DNA of 64,000 nt from CBDBCU01 sp965203435 (lineage in GTDB: Bacteria; Chloroflexota; Dehalococcoidia; Lucifugimonadales; UBA3495), in contig CBDBCU010000003.1 of the NCBI GenBank assembly GCA_965203435.1, positions 434,001 through 498,000 on the forward strand, written 5' to 3'. A program made the translations under genes and the position numbers. Positions 15,342 to 24,029 of the stretch are shown piece after piece (position 1 is the stretch's first letter; each line of letters opens with the position of its first letter). Under the pieces are notes generated by a model that worked only from the letters and a program-made list of their open reading frames with translations, did not search any database and was not told where the DNA came from.

Positions 15342-17240
15342 TTGAGCCCCAAAAATCTTTTCCGGCGGCGGTGGGGGCGGCTGGCCCTCGGCGTCGTCGC
15401 CTTGGCGTCAATCCTGATGGTTGCCTGCGGCAGTACCGCCGCGCCTACCCCCGCTCCGGCCCCGGAATCTATGCCGGCCCCGGCGGCCACTACGGCTCCG
15501 GCTATGGAAGCCACGGCTATGCCGGCCGCGCCGGCCGTGCCGACTGTAGCCCCGGCCGCCCCCGCGCCCGCGCCGGTGGACACCGGCAGCAGCGCGCCCC
15601 CGACTCCGGAACCCACCCATACTCCCATTCCCACGGTGCAGCCCACGCCCCGGCCTACCGCCGCCGCCGTGGTCGCCAGCCGGGACGACGTGACCATCGT
15701 CATCAACGAGGAACCGTCCCTTCCCGACCCCTGGCTCAGCACTACTTTGTACCCCAACCAGATTGTCCACAATGTGGTTCAGCCCATCTCCTTCTTTGGG
15801 CCGGACTTCACCGACACCGCTACCGCCGGCTTTACCAACTTTGACCAGGTGGAACCCAACACCTGGCGGCTGTCCCTGCGGGAGGGCATCTCGTTCCACA
15901 ACGGCGAGGCTTGGAACGCCGAAGCCGCCGCCTACACCATCAATCAGTTGGGCAGCAATGTGGAATATCAGCCCTATTCCCAGGTGCGGGAAGCCCGGGC
16001 CGAAATCATCGACGACTACACCGTGGACTTCATCTGCGAAAGCGCCTGCCCGGTGCTGCCGCGCTTCGGCCAGTTCCACATTTTCGTCGCCCCCGGCTAC
16101 CACCAGAATGTATCCCAGGAGGAGCGGGACGCCTCCGGCCAGGTTATCGGCTGGGGGCCCTACCAGTGGGGCGAATGGGTGCGCGGCGAATATATCACCC
16201 TGACCGCCTTTGACGGCTATGTGGAACCCCAGCCGGTGGACTTCATCACCCAAGCGCCCACTATCAAAGACGCCCGCTATGTCTGGCGGGAGGAGGAAAC
16301 GGTGCGCTCGGCGATGATTCAGGCCGGCGAGGCCGACTTGTCCTGGGCCGTGTCCATTGACCAGGCCGAAACCATCAACAACAGCGTCCACGGCAAGACG
16401 GTCAAGGTGGTGTCCGGCGAGGTTTATACCATCAATGTGGATACCATCTGGCATCCGGAATTGCGGAAGCTGGAAGTCCGCCAAGCCCTGACCCATGCCA
16501 TCGACTGCGAGGCGTTGGCCCTGGCTTTCTTTGGCCCCGAATCCCGCTGCTCCAGCGGCCCCAACGGCATCCCCGGCACCTTGGGGGTGAACGAGGAAAA
16601 CGCCGCGCCGATCTATCCCTACGACCCGGATCGGGCGATGGAACTGCTGGTGGAAGCCGACTATAACCCGGACAACGAGATTCAGTTCTGGACCCGGGCC
16701 GGCCGCTACGCCAAGGATGTGGAGATTACCGAATCCCTCGTCACTTTCTGGAACGATGTGGGGTTGAATGTAAGCCCGCAGGTGGTGGAGGGCAGCGTGT
16801 GGCGCGACCGGCATTTGACCGGCCCGGCGGTAACTTATGATGCCGAGTTGGAGGCCGGGGCCAGCCCGGTGGAAGCCGCGGCCGCGGTGCCGCAGGCCGA
16901 TCCGCCGCGCACCGGAGCCTCGCCCGGCTTGGTCTTTTTCGCCCCCGGCGGCGAATACTTCGACTTCGGCCGGCAAATCAACTTCTATATGAGCTGCGCC
17001 TCCAACCGCTCCAAGAACTGCAACGCCCAGTGGCATGAATTGGGGCAGCGCGCCCTGGCCGCCAGCGGCGAGGAACGGCGGCAGCTGATGACCGAAGCCT
17101 ATGGCGTATTTACCCGCAATCTGCTGCAACTCCCGATGATGGAGATTGTGTCGGTCTGGGGCGTCAACAAGGACTTGGAGTTCGTCAATATGCCCGGCGG
17201 TCGCCGCATCCTGATTAACACCATGACCTGGTCCCAGTAA
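15342..17240 (+). CDS. Family 5 ABC-transporter substrate-binding lipoprotein
   Basis: Extracellular solute-binding protein of the oligopeptide/dipeptide/nickel type (SBP_bac_5), 632 residues. The signal peptide ends in the lipobox ILMVACG; an Ala/Pro/Thr linker of about 90 residues follows. The body has the family features: LRPGI-like SLREGISFHNGEAWNAE, YDPDRAMELLVEADY and a C-terminal TEAYGVFTRNLLQLP. TTG start at 15342 after AAGGAGGTCTGGAAACC. It is followed by terminator structures, so it is a single-gene unit; matching permease genes lie about 7 kb away on the other strand and may or may not belong to it. Confidence 0.92.
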   Translation: MSPKNLFRRRWGRLALGVVALASILMVACGSTAAPTPAPAPESMPAPAATTAPAMEATAMPAAPAVPTVAPAAPAPAPVDTGSSAPPTPEPTHTPIPTVQPTPRPTAAAVVASRDDVTIVINEEPSLPDPWLSTTLYPNQIVHNVVQPISFFGPDFTDTATAGFTNFDQVEPNTWRLSLREGISFHNGEAWNAEAAAYTINQLGSNVEYQPYSQVREARAEIIDDYTVDFICESACPVLPRFGQFHIFVAPGYHQNVSQEERDASGQVIGWGPYQWGEWVRGEYITLTAFDGYVEPQPVDFITQAPTIKDARYVWREEETVRSAMIQAGEADLSWAVSIDQAETINNSVHGKTVKVVSGEVYTINVDTIWHPELRKLEVRQALTHAIDCEALALAFFGPESRCSSGPNGIPGTLGVNEENAAPIYPYDPDRAMELLVEADYNPDNEIQFWTRAGRYAKDVEITESLVTFWNDVGLNVSPQVVEGSVWRDRHLTGPAVTYDAELEAGASPVEAAAAVPQADPPRTGASPGLVFFAPGGEYFDFGRQINFYMSCASNRSKNCNAQWHELGQRALAASGEERRQLMTEAYGVFTRNLLQLPMMEIVSVWGVNKDLEFVNMPGGRRILINTMTWSQ

Positions 17241-17248
17241 GGGCATTT

Positions 17249-17282
17249 CGGGCGGCCCGCCGCCATGGCGGCGGGCCGCCCG
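17249..17282. repeat. 34-bp perfect palindrome
   Basis: CGGGCGGCCCGCCGCC followed by its exact complement, centred on CCATGG, with no loop bases. It lies 9 bases after the stop of the substrate-binding protein gene and just before an intrinsic terminator; it may stabilise the transcript end or bind a dimeric protein. Confidence 0.7.
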
Positions 17283-17303
17283 GATAAGCCCGGCTAAAGC
17301 AGA

Positions 17304-17335
17304 GACGCCCCGGTTGAAAGGCCGGGGCGTCTTTT
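17304..17335 (+). terminator. Rho-independent terminator of the substrate-binding protein gene
   Basis: Stem GACGCCCCGG / CCGGGGCGTC with loop TTGAAAGG, then TTTT. Confidence 0.85.
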
Positions 17336-17367
17336 GATTGAAAGGATATCCCATCCGAATTTCCCGC

Positions 17368-17396
17368 TTTACAGTCCGTTGCATCTATGTTATATT
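17368..17396 (+). promoter_or_regulatory. Promoter of the DUF262-HEPN operon
   Basis: TTTACA (17368-17373), 17-base spacer, TATATT (17391-17396). The start codon at 17427 follows a GGGAGGAGAGAACG ribosome-binding site. Confidence 0.6.
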
Positions 17397-17426
17397 CCAT
17401 AGACCGAACTAAGGGAGGAGAGAACG

Positions 17427-18488
17427 ATGGTATCCATAGCTGAGGAACTGCCGGTTGAGGAAACCGAGACCTCCGACGATGATGAGCCGCAAAACATCCG
17501 CTACGACATTATGTCGTATCCGGCGGATTACACCCTGCGGGTAATTTACGAAAAGTGGCAGTCCGGCCAAATTGTCATACCGGACTTTCAGCGCAACTAT
17601 GTCTGGAATCGGACGCAGGCCAGCCAGCTGATCGAGTCCTTCCTGCTGGAACTGCCCATCCCCCAGATATTCCTCTATCGGGTGCGTTCCAATCCGGAGC
17701 TGACCCTTATCGACGGTCAGCAGCGGCTCGGTACCATTGCTCGTTTCTATGACGGGGAGTTTGCGTTGCGGAGCGTAGCCGCGGCTTGGGCCGGCCGCAA
17801 ATATGAGGAACTCACCGAGTACGACCGGGGGATTCTGGATGATGCCACTTTGCGGGCTATCATCATCCGGCAAATCCATCCTGATGACCATTCCAGCGCC
17901 CACCAGATTTTTCGCCGGTTGAACACGGGGGGAACCCGGCTCAACGATATGGAAATCCGGCGGGCTATTTTTGGGCGCGGCTCCAACGACTTTTTAGTCG
18001 GGTTGAACGACAATCAGGACTGGCGCGACCTCATCGGTATGCCCAAACCGGCCACCCGGTTCCGCGATGTGGAACTGATTCTACGGACGCTGGCCTTGGC
18101 CGAAAACTGGCGGCAGTACGGCGAATCCGATTACGGCGGTCAATCGATGCAGAACTTTATGAACCGCTATATGCAGGTTCTGGATCAAGCCGATGGCGCA
18201 AGGCTGGAAAATCTGGCCGAGCGCTTTGCCCGGTCTTGCGCCGTAGTCCACGCCGAGTTGGGCGATAAGCCGTTCCATCTGTACGGGCCGCTTAACCTAG
18301 CGGTCTTGGATGCGATAATGGCTTGCGCTATGGAGTTGGTCGATTCCCTGAATCCCGACTTGAGCGCGGCCTACGCCGAGTTGCAGTCCGACCCGGATTT
18401 TGTTGCGGCGGTAAAGCAAAACACCAGCCACACCCGGGAGGTGCAACAAAGGTTTCAACTGGTTCACTCCGCGTTCGGTGGTCAGTAA
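17427..18488 (+). CDS. DUF262 (ParB-like/GmrS N-terminal) protein
   Basis: 353 residues. The DUF262 fold is shown by IPDFQRNYVWNRTQASQLIESFLL, the nucleotide-site LTLIDGQQRL, and FRRLNTGGTRLNDMEIR. This domain occurs in GmrSD-type type IV restriction enzymes and other defence proteins; here the HNH (DUF1524) half is absent and the C-terminus is helical. An acidic N-terminal tail (EETETSDDDE) precedes the domain. It is followed, one base after the stop, by a HEPN gene, so the two probably form a restriction or toxin module. Confidence 0.9.
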   Translation: MVSIAEELPVEETETSDDDEPQNIRYDIMSYPADYTLRVIYEKWQSGQIVIPDFQRNYVWNRTQASQLIESFLLELPIPQIFLYRVRSNPELTLIDGQQRLGTIARFYDGEFALRSVAAAWAGRKYEELTEYDRGILDDATLRAIIIRQIHPDDHSSAHQIFRRLNTGGTRLNDMEIRRAIFGRGSNDFLVGLNDNQDWRDLIGMPKPATRFRDVELILRTLALAENWRQYGESDYGGQSMQNFMNRYMQVLDQADGARLENLAERFARSCAVVHAELGDKPFHLYGPLNLAVLDAIMACAMELVDSLNPDLSAAYAELQSDPDFVAAVKQNTSHTREVQQRFQLVHSAFGGQ

Positions 18489-18489
18489 G

Positions 18490-18972
18490 ATGCCCGCTTT
18501 GCTGGAGCGCACCGAACTGGCCTTGTCGGACTATCGGGAGCATATTGCCCGCTACCCGGACGCCGAACAGGAAATCCGGGATTACCTGATCCAACACATA
18601 AACAGCTTGATGTGCGCCGAGATCGAGCAAATCGTGAACGACCTGATTCACGACCGGCTGGAACAGGGGTGCAGTGATGCGGCTACCGCCAATTTCTTGA
18701 AATCCTTCCGCCGGGGCGCTATCAGGAACGCCAAGGTGTCGGAAATTCGCAACACCTTGGGTCTTTTCGGCAATGCCTACCGGGACAGTTTCAACCGGCT
18801 GGTCGAGCAGTCGGTAGGGGAAGCCGGAATTGACCGATTAGGCACGGCGGTACGCAAGCGGGATGAAGTCGCCCACAAGACGCCCCCGCCCATCACCTTT
18901 CGCGAATTGGAGGAAACCTACCAGGCGGCCACCGCCCTAGTCGCCGCTGTCCGCCAAACCCTGCTACCCTGA
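18490..18972 (+). CDS. HEPN ribonuclease-like protein paired with DUF262
   Basis: 160 residues, helical. Near the C-terminus RKRDEVAH contains R124-x4-H129, the Rx4-6H motif of HEPN ribonucleases. HEPN proteins of the MAE_28990/MAE_18760 type are known to sit beside DUF262 genes; membership is my inference. The ATG at 18490 follows the DUF262 stop directly; an in-frame GTG at 18478 inside the upstream gene is an alternative start. Likely the toxic effector of the pair. Confidence 0.82.
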   Translation: MPALLERTELALSDYREHIARYPDAEQEIRDYLIQHINSLMCAEIEQIVNDLIHDRLEQGCSDAATANFLKSFRRGAIRNAKVSEIRNTLGLFGNAYRDSFNRLVEQSVGEAGIDRLGTAVRKRDEVAHKTPPPITFRELEETYQAATALVAAVRQTLLP

Positions 18973-19050
18973 AAACCTCGGTTGCCATCCCGCCGGCCCG
19001 CCCTTGCGGCCGGCGCGGCCGCCCCGCTTTTGCCGGCTGCTCAGCCCCCC

Positions 19051-19077
19051 TTGACAACCATGGCCACTTCTTATAAG
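19051..19077 (+). promoter_or_regulatory. Promoter-like TTGACA / TATAAG pair
   Basis: TTGACA at 19051-19056 and TATAAG at 19072-19077 (spacer 15). It is followed at once by an attenuator-like hairpin and a ribosome-binding site, the same order as at 20059-20130. Confidence 0.45.
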
Positions 19078-19093
19078 ACAAGCCTGAGGCAAA

Positions 19094-19121
19094 GCCCCGC
19101 CCGGGTTGGCGGGGCATTTTT
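19094..19121 (+). terminator. Attenuator-like hairpin with T-run
   Basis: Stem GCCCCGCC / GGCGGGGC, loop CGGGTT, then ATTTTTG. It lies only about 10-15 bases downstream of the expected transcript start and directly upstream of GGGGAGG, suggesting conditional read-through. Confidence 0.6.
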
Positions 19122-19133
19122 GTTGGGGAGGTA

Positions 19134-19208
19134 TTGGTTGGCAGCAAGGCCGCCCGGCCGGGCCGGGCATTGAAAACGGGAAACTTTGATCCGCCGCAAG
19201 CCGGCTAA
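19134..19208 (+). CDS. Possible 24-codon small protein or leader peptide
   Basis: TTG start after GGGGAGGTA, then VGSKAARPGRALKTGNFD and four further residues before TAA. The stop lies inside the next terminator hairpin. The basis is only its position in a promoter-hairpin-ribosome site unit; composition is basic. It may be a non-coding accident. Confidence 0.2.
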   Translation: MVGSKAARPGRALKTGNFDPPQAG

Positions 19209-19238
19209 TCCGAGACGCCTCGGATTGGCCGGTTTTTT
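19201..19238 (+). terminator. Rho-independent terminator
   Basis: Stem CCGGCTAATCCGAG / CTCGGATTGGCCGG, three-base loop ACG plus C, then GGTTTTTTG. Ends the unit begun by the promoter-like sequence at 19051. Confidence 0.85.
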
Positions 19239-19278
19239 GTGGCCGAGTCAATAACCTAAACCGGAGGTGTATAGGATT

Positions 19279-19674
19279 ATGTCCGAGGAAACTAATTCCA
19301 GCATTTGCCTCAGGGCTGAGTGCTGGTACGAGGGGACGCCGCAGCCGCGCAACAAGGCGGCCAGCTGCCTGGGCCTGGTTGTCGGCCTGGTCTTTGGCGT
19401 GGTGGCGGTGGCCTTTATCTGGATTGGCTTTGTCATCGCCGACGGGCTGCTGCCCTTTCTCGACCTCCTGGGCGTGGACGGCGAGTGGGGTGTCTTGCAG
19501 TACCTGATGCTGGCCGTGTCCCTGCTGGCCGTGCCGATTATGCTGGGCGTGGGCTTTTCCTGGGGCCGCAAGGATTGCCCCATCTGCGGCGGCAATATGG
19601 CCGCCCTGGACAGCGACGGCGGCCGCCACGCTCAGCAGGCCCGGGATAATTTCCGCAACCTGCGGGGGTTGTAG
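19279..19674 (+). CDS. Small membrane protein with a CPICGG motif
   Basis: 131 residues, family not recognised. Two membrane helices (about 33-57 and 72-95) separate a cytoplasmic or exposed N-terminus with two cysteines from a C-terminal tail holding CPICGGN, a half zinc-knuckle that could pair with the N-terminal cysteines or with another subunit. ATG at 19279 lies 11 bases after GGAGG; a GTG at 19267 overlaps that site and is unlikely. Confidence 0.6.
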   Translation: MSEETNSSICLRAECWYEGTPQPRNKAASCLGLVVGLVFGVVAVAFIWIGFVIADGLLPFLDLLGVDGEWGVLQYLMLAVSLLAVPIMLGVGFSWGRKDCPICGGNMAALDSDGGRHAQQARDNFRNLRGL

Positions 19675-19703
19675 GGGGGCGGTGGGGGCTTGTCCGCCGC
19701 CCC

Positions 19704-20000
19704 TACCGTCATTCCCGCGTAAGCGGGAATCCCGACGGTACTGCCTTATAATGCCGCAGTCTTGGCAAGTCACCGCGGGATTCCCGCTTACGCGGGAATG
19801 ACGGTGGGGGGCGGCGGGAATCCAGCGGTTGCTTGCCGTTAGTGCGGTGTTATAAGGCAATGCCATCCGGGATTCCCGCTTACGCGGGAATGACGGTGGG
19901 GGGCGGCGGGAATCCAGCGGTTGCTTGCCGTTAGTGCGGTGTTATAAGGCAATGCCATCCGGGATTCCCGCTTACGCGGGAATGACGGTGGGGGGCGGCG
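19704..20000. repeat. R1 palindromic element plus two tandem 92-bp units
   Basis: A full R1 element (19704-19805) is followed by two identical 92-bp units (19811-19902 and 19903-19994), each consisting of one right half of the element with core TGCTTGCCGTTAGTGCGGTG. It accounts for most of the 459-base gap 19675-20133. Units after 20000 degrade into GGGAAGGACGG runs. Confidence 0.9.
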
Positions 20001-20058
20001 GGAAGGACGGTAAGCGGCGGCGGGAAGGACAGTAAAGCGGCCGGGAAGGACGGCGGGG

Positions 20059-20087
20059 TTGACACATCTGGCCCCTTGTCTTACAAG
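20059..20087 (+). promoter_or_regulatory. Promoter of the gene at 20134
   Basis: TTGACA (20059-20064), 17-base spacer, TACAAG (20082-20087). Confidence 0.55.
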
Positions 20088-20092
20088 GAGGC

Positions 20093-20118
20093 TATCCCGC
20101 TCCGGCGGGATATTTTTA
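20093..20118 (+). terminator. Attenuator-like hairpin in the leader
   Basis: Stem TATCCCGC / GCGGGATA, loop TCCG, then TTTTTAT. It sits between the promoter and the GGAGGTGAAAG ribosome-binding site, so it would stop most transcripts unless something prevents folding. Confidence 0.6.
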
Positions 20119-20133
20119 TGGGAGGTGAAAGTT

Positions 20134-20514
20134 ATGGATACCGGGAACTTGACGGAGCTGATTGCCGCCGCCCCCTGGCGGGAGGCGGTTACTTATCGGC
20201 AGACTTGGCCGCACGAGTATGTGCTGACCGCAAAGGACGGCCAGCAGTCGTTGCTGGCGGCGGTCTGCGCCCGCTTTCAGGCCGGCGAGGGCGTCCCCTG
20301 CCGCTTTTTCACGATGAACAACCGCTACCTGTTCATCGGCGACTACAAGTATTGGCTGATGGACGATCCCGCCGGGATTGACCCCTACGGGGACGCCGGC
20401 GATTATGTGCTGAACCGCGCCCGGCTTTACCGCGACCGCCGGGATTTCGTGGTGCAGCCCGGCGACAGCGGTATGCCGGAAAACTATCCGGCCGAACCGG
20501 CCCGGCCGCAGTAG
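20134..20514 (+). CDS. Hypothetical protein with conserved RFFTMNNRYLFIGDYKYWLM core
   Basis: 126 residues, function unknown. The N-terminal half is mixed alpha/beta (YVLTAKDGQQSLLAAVCARF) and the central RFFTMNNRYLFIGDYKYWLM is strongly patterned, as is the tail VLNRARLYRDRRDFVVQPGD. I recall similar proteins as unannotated in related genomes but cannot name a family. Preceded by its own promoter and an attenuator-like hairpin, followed by a hairpin at 20535. Confidence 0.6.
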   Translation: MDTGNLTELIAAAPWREAVTYRQTWPHEYVLTAKDGQQSLLAAVCARFQAGEGVPCRFFTMNNRYLFIGDYKYWLMDDPAGIDPYGDAGDYVLNRARLYRDRRDFVVQPGDSGMPENYPAEPARPQ

Positions 20515-20534
20515 GGGCGGCGGATCCCGAACCC

Positions 20535-20572
20535 AGCCGCCCCGACCGGTTGCACAACCGGCCGGGGCGGCT
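20535..20572 (+). terminator. Long hairpin after the gene at 20134
   Basis: Stem AGCCGCCCCGACCGGTT / AACCGGCCGGGGCGGCT with one mismatch and loop GCAC; no strong T-run follows (TAAACTG). Confidence 0.55.
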
Positions 20573-20607
20573 TAAACTGAACCCGACACTTTGAGGAGGT
20601 TTTTGCA

Positions 20608-21635
20608 ATGGCGGAAAGCGATACCCTGTTGGCGAACCTGATTCCCCGGATTACCAACCGCGTTGAGGATGTAGCCGTGGAAGCCTTGGGCTATATCCTT
20701 GGGGAATCCAAAGCGTCTTTGGCGGCGTTGAACAGCCTGGTGCGGACGGATGGCGTAAATATGCCGGAAATCGTGCGGATTCAGACGCAGGTCAGCGGCG
20801 ATGGGATGCGCCCTGACTTGTCCGGTCTGGACCAGAACGGCGAGGAACGGTTGCTGATGGAAGCCAAGTTCTGGGCCGGCCTTACCGACAATCAGCCCGA
20901 TGCCTACCTTAACCGGCTGCCGGCGGATGGCCCCTCAGTCCTGCTCTTTGTAGCGCCGCAGGTCAGGATTCCCGCGCTGTGGCCGGAACTGCAACGGCAG
21001 GCCGGCAAGGAATTGGGGCCGAATGTCCGGGACGAATCCGCGCCCAACGCCGCCGTGAACGGCACGGAAAAGCGGTTGCTGCTGGTCAGCTGGGGTAGCC
21101 TGCTGAACGGGATGGCTGAGCGGTCCAAGGCGGAGCATGAGTCGCCCGGGATTTATAACAACATCCAGCAACTCTTGGGCCTTGCTCAGCGCATGGACTC
21201 GAGGCATTTCCTGCCGCTCCACTCCGAGGAACTCAGTCCGGGGATTGCGCGCCGTATCAATAATTTCTATAACCTTTTTGTCAGTGCGAGCGACCGGGCG
21301 CGCGAGGAAGGCGCGATTGATTGGATCGGGCGCATGGCTAGCGCCACTAACAACACGGGACGGCCCATCGGAATTTCGGGGATTAACGCGTGGATTGGCA
21401 TCCACTACCGCTTGTGGTCGGAGGGAAACAGCGACGATACTCCTTTGTGGCTCTTGCTGTATGCCAGCCCGGATCTGCTGAACAAAATCAGTACCCGGCT
21501 GGGGTTGCGGGAATCGGGCGGCTACTTGCCGATACGCTTGAAAACGGGCGTGGAGGAGGACGCGGTGCTGACCGACATAGTTTCCCAGCTGAAAGCCATT
21601 GCCGTGGCACTTCAAGACGCCAAGGCGGAATCTGC

Positions 21636-21639
<4 letters not shown>
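20608..21639 (+). CDS. PD-(D/E)XK nuclease-like protein
   Basis: 343 residues. The segment RPDLSGLD...RLLMEAKFWAGLTDNQPDAYL gives the D-x(n)-ExK arrangement of PD-(D/E)XK phosphodiesterases, with a following helix typical of the fold (about residues 68-100). The remaining two thirds are not recognised; a HYRLWSEG...PLWLLLYA segment is notable. Proteins of this design are often phage-defence or repair effectors, but no partner gene is adjacent. ATG follows GAGGAGGTTTTTGCA. Its stop overlaps the stop of the convergent exonuclease gene by 3-4 nt. Confidence 0.7.
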
Positions 21640-22511
<872 letters not shown>

Positions 22512-22546
22512 TTTTGAGGATACCCTCGGCCGCCTTGGCCGCCGCC

Positions 22547-23023
22547 TTACCGCTCGGCGGCCGGCCGGCGGGGGCTGGATAGCAGGGTCAGCCGGCCGGG
22601 TATCAACCGGCCCTGGCGGGCATCGGCTGCCAAGCCGAAAGCCTCCAAGGTCATCGCCCCCAGCAATATCGTTTCCCGATCCGGGCCAAAGACCACATAG
22701 CTGTCGCGGATACGGCCCTCCAGTTCAATTTCTGCTTTGCCCACGCCCAGCTCTACCTCCGACCCGTCGGCCAAGGCAAAGGTTTCCGTGTAGTCCGGCT
22801 CAATGCCCAACTGCTCCAGAGTAGCCGCCGGGGCCACACTGTAGGCGGCTCCGGTGTCCACCGTCCCGTTCAGGGCGCGGGATTGGGTGCGCCCCCTGTT
22901 ATACAGGACAAAGTCCACATTGAAAGTTCCCACTTCACCTCCGATGGTAGTTCCGGGCAGGATAAGCCACGGCTCCGGCTTTTGCGCCGGGAGGGTTTTG
23001 ACCGGGTTGGTTTCCGCAGTCAT
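22547..23023 (-). CDS. Retropepsin-like aspartyl protease, copy 1
   Basis: 158 residues. GTVDTGAAYSVAP contains the catalytic DTG (residues 56-58) of single-domain clan AA proteases, followed by ALADGSEVELGVGKAEIEL and a VVFGPDRETILLGAMTLEAFGL flap-like end, as in bacterial gag-asp homologues. ATG at 23023 follows GGGGGACAAAG. It would act as a dimer; target unknown. First of three paralogues on this strand when read from the left. Confidence 0.82.
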   Translation of the reverse strand: MTAETNPVKTLPAQKPEPWLILPGTTIGGEVGTFNVDFVLYNRGRTQSRALNGTVDTGAAYSVAPAATLEQLGIEPDYTETFALADGSEVELGVGKAEIELEGRIRDSYVVFGPDRETILLGAMTLEAFGLAADARQGRLIPGRLTLLSSPRRPAAER

Positions 23024-23034
23024 CTTTGTCCCCC

Positions 23035-23562
23035 CTAGACCGTAACCAGGGCCGGCACCAGTTGCTGGCGGCCGGCATCGGCGGCCAGGGCAAAGGATTC
23101 CAAAGTCATCCGTCCGATGATTAGGGCCTCGGCGTCCGCCCCAAAGACCACATCCGCCCCGTAGGCGATCCCGTGCAGGGTTATCGCCGCAAAGGCGGCG
23201 TCCCTTTCCTGCTCGACGCCGTCGGCCCAAGTCTGCCACAACCGCTTTTCCGGGAGGATGCCCAATTCCTCCAGGATCGCCGCCGGTACTACGGTCTCAA
23301 ACACCCGGGTATCCACCCGCCCGGTCAAGGCGCGGGATTGGGTTTTATCCGGGCTGTGCAGGGTGAACTCTACGCTGAAAGAGCCGGGCGGGCCGTTGAC
23401 GGTGCAGCCGGGCGGCGGTTGCTTTTGCCGGCCCTCCGACTGCCGCGCCCGACTGCCGCAACGGCCGGCGTCAGCGTACTGTGCCCTTTCCGAAAGCAGT
23501 GCCGGCTCCGGCCCGGCGTCCGCCGGGATTTCCTTTTTGACCGCTGCGTTTATGGCGTTCAT
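23035..23562 (-). CDS. Retropepsin-like protein, copy 2, catalytic DTG changed to DTR
   Basis: 175 residues. Same fold as copies 1 and 3 (DKTQSRALTGRVDTRVFETVVPAAILEELGI...), but the catalytic Gly is Arg (DTR, about residue 86), which should abolish protease activity. It has an extra N-terminal region of about 55 residues rich in polar and Pro residues. ATG at 23562 (a GTG precedes it). Possibly a regulatory or dead partner. Confidence 0.75.
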   Translation of the reverse strand: MNAINAAVKKEIPADAGPEPALLSERAQYADAGRCGSRARQSEGRQKQPPPGCTVNGPPGSFSVEFTLHSPDKTQSRALTGRVDTRVFETVVPAAILEELGILPEKRLWQTWADGVEQERDAAFAAITLHGIAYGADVVFGADAEALIIGRMTLESFALAADAGRQQLVPALVTV

Positions 23563-23597
23563 CACCCCTCCACCTCTATTATATCCGATAGCGGCCG

Positions 23598-23948
23598 CTA
23601 CCGGCCGCCCGTGGGAATCAGGATGCCTTGGCTTAGGTCAACAACCAAGCGCAATTTTTCCAGAGTAGTCGCGCCAATCTGAACTATCTCCGGGTCTTTG
23701 CCAAAGATTACATCCACATCGCCGACCGCCGCCGGCAGGGCGATGCGCGCCCGCCCCAAATCAAAGGGCCGTCGGGAACCGTCGGACAGCCGCCCCACTA
23801 TAGTTCCCAAAGGGTTAATCTCCAGTTCCCCTAGGATTTCCTCCGGAATCAGGGTATGCAGGGAACCGGTGTCCACCAGCCCGTTCAGGGTTATGGATCG
23901 GGTTAAGCCCCGATTCCACAGGGCAAAATCCGTGTAGAGAACTCCCAA
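23598..23948 (-). CDS. Retropepsin-like aspartyl protease, copy 3
   Basis: 116 residues, the minimal form: LNGLVDTGSLHTLIP carries an intact DTGS (26-29), then GRLSDGSRRPFDLGRARIALP and a final GATTLEKLRLVVDLSQGILIPTG. Start is TTG at 23948 after GGGGGTAATCGTC. Upstream gene of the three on this strand. Confidence 0.78.
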   Translation of the reverse strand: MGVLYTDFALWNRGLTRSITLNGLVDTGSLHTLIPEEILGELEINPLGTIVGRLSDGSRRPFDLGRARIALPAAVGDVDVIFGKDPEIVQIGATTLEKLRLVVDLSQGILIPTGGR

Positions 23949-24029
23949 GACGATTACCCCCGCCGGTTCATAGCGTCAGCCGCCGCCTTTGGCCGCGCCG
24001 GTTTCCGCAGTCATCGCAGCGCCCACCCC

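Noticed and set aside
15408..17384. 658-codon frame on the minus strand
   Set aside because: Runs antisense through the substrate-binding protein gene; sequence is G/R/H-rich with no recognisable family, typical of shadow frames in GC-rich DNA.
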